Notes under the pieces: model-generated
What the model was told of the DNA's origin: nothing
Databases searched by the model: none
The model's input: the letters and a program-made list of their open reading frames with translations, nothing else
Translations under genes and position numbers: made by a program
From: Xanthobacteraceae bacterium 501b
GTDB lineage: Bacteria > Pseudomonadota > Alphaproteobacteria > Rhizobiales > Xanthobacteraceae
Direction: 5' to 3'
NCBI GenBank assembly: GCA_000378025.1
Contig: KB899087.1
Location: forward strand, 1,426,001-1,490,000
DNA: 64,000 nt
Shown here: one piece after another, positions 61,974 through 64,000 of the stretch
How the letters are laid out: each line of letters begins with the position of its first letter
How positions within the stretch are numbered: position 1 is the stretch's first letter

Positions 61974-64000
61974 ATGGTGACTCGCCTTGAGCCCCACACC
62001 ACCGCCCTGTCCCGGCGCAGCTTTCTCGTCACGCTCGGCGGGGCCGGCATCGCCGTGGCCTTTGGCGGCCTCGTCCCCGTCGCGCACGCCGCCACCGAGA
62101 CAGGCGCCGCCGAAGGCCTCACGCTCAATGTCTGGGTGACGATCGCCCCGGATGGCATCGTCACCCTCGTCTCGCCCGCCGCCGAAATGGGCCAGGGGGT
62201 GAAGACCGCCCTTCCCCTGCTGATCGCCGAGGACATGGATGCCGACTGGGACAAGGTGCGGGTCGTGCAGGCGCCCTCCGACGCCGAAACCTACGGCAAT
62301 CCCGGATTTTACGGCATCCAGCTGACCGGCGGCAGCGAGACGGTGCGCGGCTATTACCAATTGCTGCGCCTTGCCGGCGCGCAGACGCGCAAGATCCTCC
62401 TCGCCATCGCCGCGACGCATCTCGACGTGCCGGTGGGCGAACTCACGACCGAGCCCGGCCTTGTCGTGCATGCCGGCAGCGGGCGCACGCTCTCCTATGG
62501 CGCGATCGCCGCTCATGGCGTGCTGCCCGACCCGCTGCCGCAGGCGAGCGAGGCGGACCTGAAGCCGGCCGACCAATGGCGCTATATCGGCCGCCGCGAT
62601 GTGGACCGCGTCGACGTGCCCTCCAAGGTCAACGGTACCGCGCAGTTCGGCATCGACATCAATCTGCCCGACATGCTGCATGGCGCCGTGCTGCGCCCAC
62701 CCGTGCCGGGTGAGCGGCCGGAGCGCATCGACGACGCAGCGGCGAAGGCGGTAAAGGGCATCACCCGCATCGTGCCGCTGGCCTATGGCATCGGCATCAT
62801 CGGCGAGAGCACCGACGCGGTGCGACGGGCGAAGGAGGCGCTGGTCGTCACCTGGAGCACCGACTCCCGGGCGCGGACCTATGACAGCGCGGCGCTGGCA
62901 CAGGCTTATCGGGACATTGGCCGCGATCTCGCCCGGCAGGGCGTGCCCGCCCGTGCCGAGGGCGATGCCCCCGCCGCCATCGTCGGCGCCGCGCGGGTTG
63001 TCGTCGCCGACTATGTGACGGACCTCGTCTATCACGCGCCGATGGAGCCGATGAACGCCACGGCGCGTGTGATCGGCGACCGGGTCGAGGTGTGGGCGCC
63101 GACGCAGGGCCCCACGGGAACGCAGGGCTTCGCAGCCGCCGCCGCCGGCACGACCCCGGACAAGGTGACGGTGCACACCACCCTGCTTGGCGGCGCTTTC
63201 GGCCGCAAGGCCGAGGCCGATTTCATCACCGATGCCGTGCTGCTCGCCAGGGAGGTCGAGGGCCGTCCGGTCAAGATGATCTGGAGCCGCGAGGACGATG
63301 TGCGGCACGGCAAATATCGGCCGCTCGCCACCCAGCATGTCGAAGTGGGCCTCGATCGCGCCGGCGCCATCACCGGCTGGCGCCACCGTGTCGTCGCCGA
63401 CTCCATCTTCGCCCGCACCCTGCCGGAGATGTTCAAAAGCGATGGCGGGCTCGACACCGTCGTCACCGATGGGACGATCTTCAACTACCGCGTTCCCGCC
63501 CATCTGGTGGAGTACATCCGGCAGGACAGCGGGCGCGATGTCGGCTTCTGGCGCGCCGTCGGCTATGGCCAGAACGCTTTCGGCGTGGAGTGCATGATCG
63601 ACGAGGTGGCGGCCGCCAGCGGCGTCGATCCGGTCGCGCTGCGGCTGCACCTGCTGAGCGATCAGCCCCGCGCGCGCAAGGTGATCGAGGCGGTCGCGCG
63701 AAAAGCGGACTGGCCGCGTCCGCGTGAAGGCCGGGCGCTCGGCCTCGCCTATACCGACGCCTTTGGCGGGCATTGCGCCGAGGTGGCGGAGGTCTCGCTC
63801 GATCGCGACAGCGGCGAGATCCGCCTGCACGAGGTGTGGTGCGTGATCGATCCTGGCGTCGCGCTGCAGCCGCGCAATATCGAGGCGCAGATCACAGGCG
63901 CCATCGTCTTCGGCGTCAGCCACGCGCTCTATGAGCAGATCAACATCGTCGCCGGCGAGGTGCAGGAAAGCAATTTCGACAGCTACCGCATCCTGCGCCT
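61974..64000 (+). CDS. IorB-type molybdopterin-binding oxidoreductase subunit, 3' end beyond window
   Basis: 675 codons are visible. A Tat signal (SRRSFLVTLGGAGIAVAFGG, Arg14-Arg15) indicates export of the folded cofactor-loaded enzyme. The molybdopterin-domain motifs are AAEMGQGVKTALPLLIAED, YHAPMEPMNATARV, TTLLGGAFGRKAEADF and FWRAVGYGQNAFGVECMIDE. IorAB-type enzymes oxidise N-heterocycles or aldehydes and reduce a membrane acceptor. It starts 3 nt after the iron-sulfur subunit stop and is truncated by the window. Confidence 0.94.
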   Translation, partial: MVTRLEPHTTALSRRSFLVTLGGAGIAVAFGGLVPVAHAATETGAAEGLTLNVWVTIAPDGIVTLVSPAAEMGQGVKTALPLLIAEDMDADWDKVRVVQAPSDAETYGNPGFYGIQLTGGSETVRGYYQLLRLAGAQTRKILLAIAATHLDVPVGELTTEPGLVVHAGSGRTLSYGAIAAHGVLPDPLPQASEADLKPADQWRYIGRRDVDRVDVPSKVNGTAQFGIDINLPDMLHGAVLRPPVPGERPERIDDAAAKAVKGITRIVPLAYGIGIIGESTDAVRRAKEALVVTWSTDSRARTYDSAALAQAYRDIGRDLARQGVPARAEGDAPAAIVGAARVVVADYVTDLVYHAPMEPMNATARVIGDRVEVWAPTQGPTGTQGFAAAAAGTTPDKVTVHTTLLGGAFGRKAEADFITDAVLLAREVEGRPVKMIWSREDDVRHGKYRPLATQHVEVGLDRAGAITGWRHRVVADSIFARTLPEMFKSDGGLDTVVTDGTIFNYRVPAHLVEYIRQDSGRDVGFWRAVGYGQNAFGVECMIDEVAAASGVDPVALRLHLLSDQPRARKVIEAVARKADWPRPREGRALGLAYTDAFGGHCAEVAEVSLDRDSGEIRLHEVWCVIDPGVALQPRNIEAQITGAIVFGVSHALYEQINIVAGEVQESNFDSYRILR

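Noticed and set aside
61476-63923. 815-codon minus-strand open frame
   Set aside because: Antisense to the IorA/IorB genes, which have all cofactor motifs; high GC content keeps the opposite strand open.
1-64000. tRNA or rRNA genes, for example as the integrase target
   Set aside because: I looked near the recombinases and in the larger gaps for cloverleaf features such as a TTCGAATC-type T-arm and found none I could support.

Overview
This 64 kb window is high-GC DNA from a proteobacterium. The likely source is an alphaproteobacterium of the Hyphomicrobiales, perhaps Xanthobacteraceae-like. That placement is inferred from gene content (solute-binding-protein ABC systems, a short PmtA-type methyltransferase, FmdA/FmdB/AmiS, a hydroxyproline-type racemase operon) and was not tested phylogenetically.

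Region 1 (about 1-12,470) is a mobile or defence island. It has a truncated large serine recombinase, a large tyrosine recombinase with an embedded HTH, a small Cro/CI-type regulator, and a type II restriction-modification set (C5-cytosine methyltransferase, putative endonuclease, Vsr). It also has an unfamiliar two-gene module, a 1056-aa STAND-like P-loop NTPase whose stop overlaps the start of a stand-alone TOPRIM protein. The restriction gene is visibly more AT-rich than the rest of the window, which fits horizontal transfer.

Region 2 (12,922-22,011) is one giant autotransporter adhesin gene of 3029 codons on the minus strand.

Region 3 (22,298-34,434) is a run of genes in one direction that looks like a (hydroxy)proline-type catabolic operon. 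Its first gene encodes a four-module regulator (MerR HTH, XRE HTH, cupin, proline-racemase-like domain). It continues with an amino-acid ABC transporter, a DapA-family lyase, two proline-racemase-family enzymes, two aldehyde dehydrogenases and a GMC flavoprotein. The racemase-like domain of the regulator has lost one of the two catalytic cysteines that both enzymes in the operon keep, so it reads as an enzyme turned into a ligand sensor.

Region 4 (34,627-41,625) holds a signalling and amide unit. It has an NCS1-type permease fused through a Cys-rich knuckle to a histidine kinase, then a receiver-kinase hybrid, a divergent OmpR-family regulator, and formamidase, AmiS and FmdB genes.

Region 5 (41,758-54,855) is an amide and oligopeptide utilisation region: an amidase with a 64-aa AtzG/GatC-like partner, a GntR regulator, an AbrB membrane protein, a complete Opp/Dpp-type ABC transporter, two more amidases and a TauE-type exporter.

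Region 6 (55,015-64,000) is mixed. It has a small conserved protein, a phospholipid-methyltransferase-like gene, an MFS transporter, an AraC regulator with a strong terminator behind it, a DUF2147 protein, an SDR, an NTF2-like secreted protein and an IorAB-type molybdenum oxidoreductase cut by the window end. The DUF2147 and SDR genes share a 37-nt upstream element that may be a common operator.
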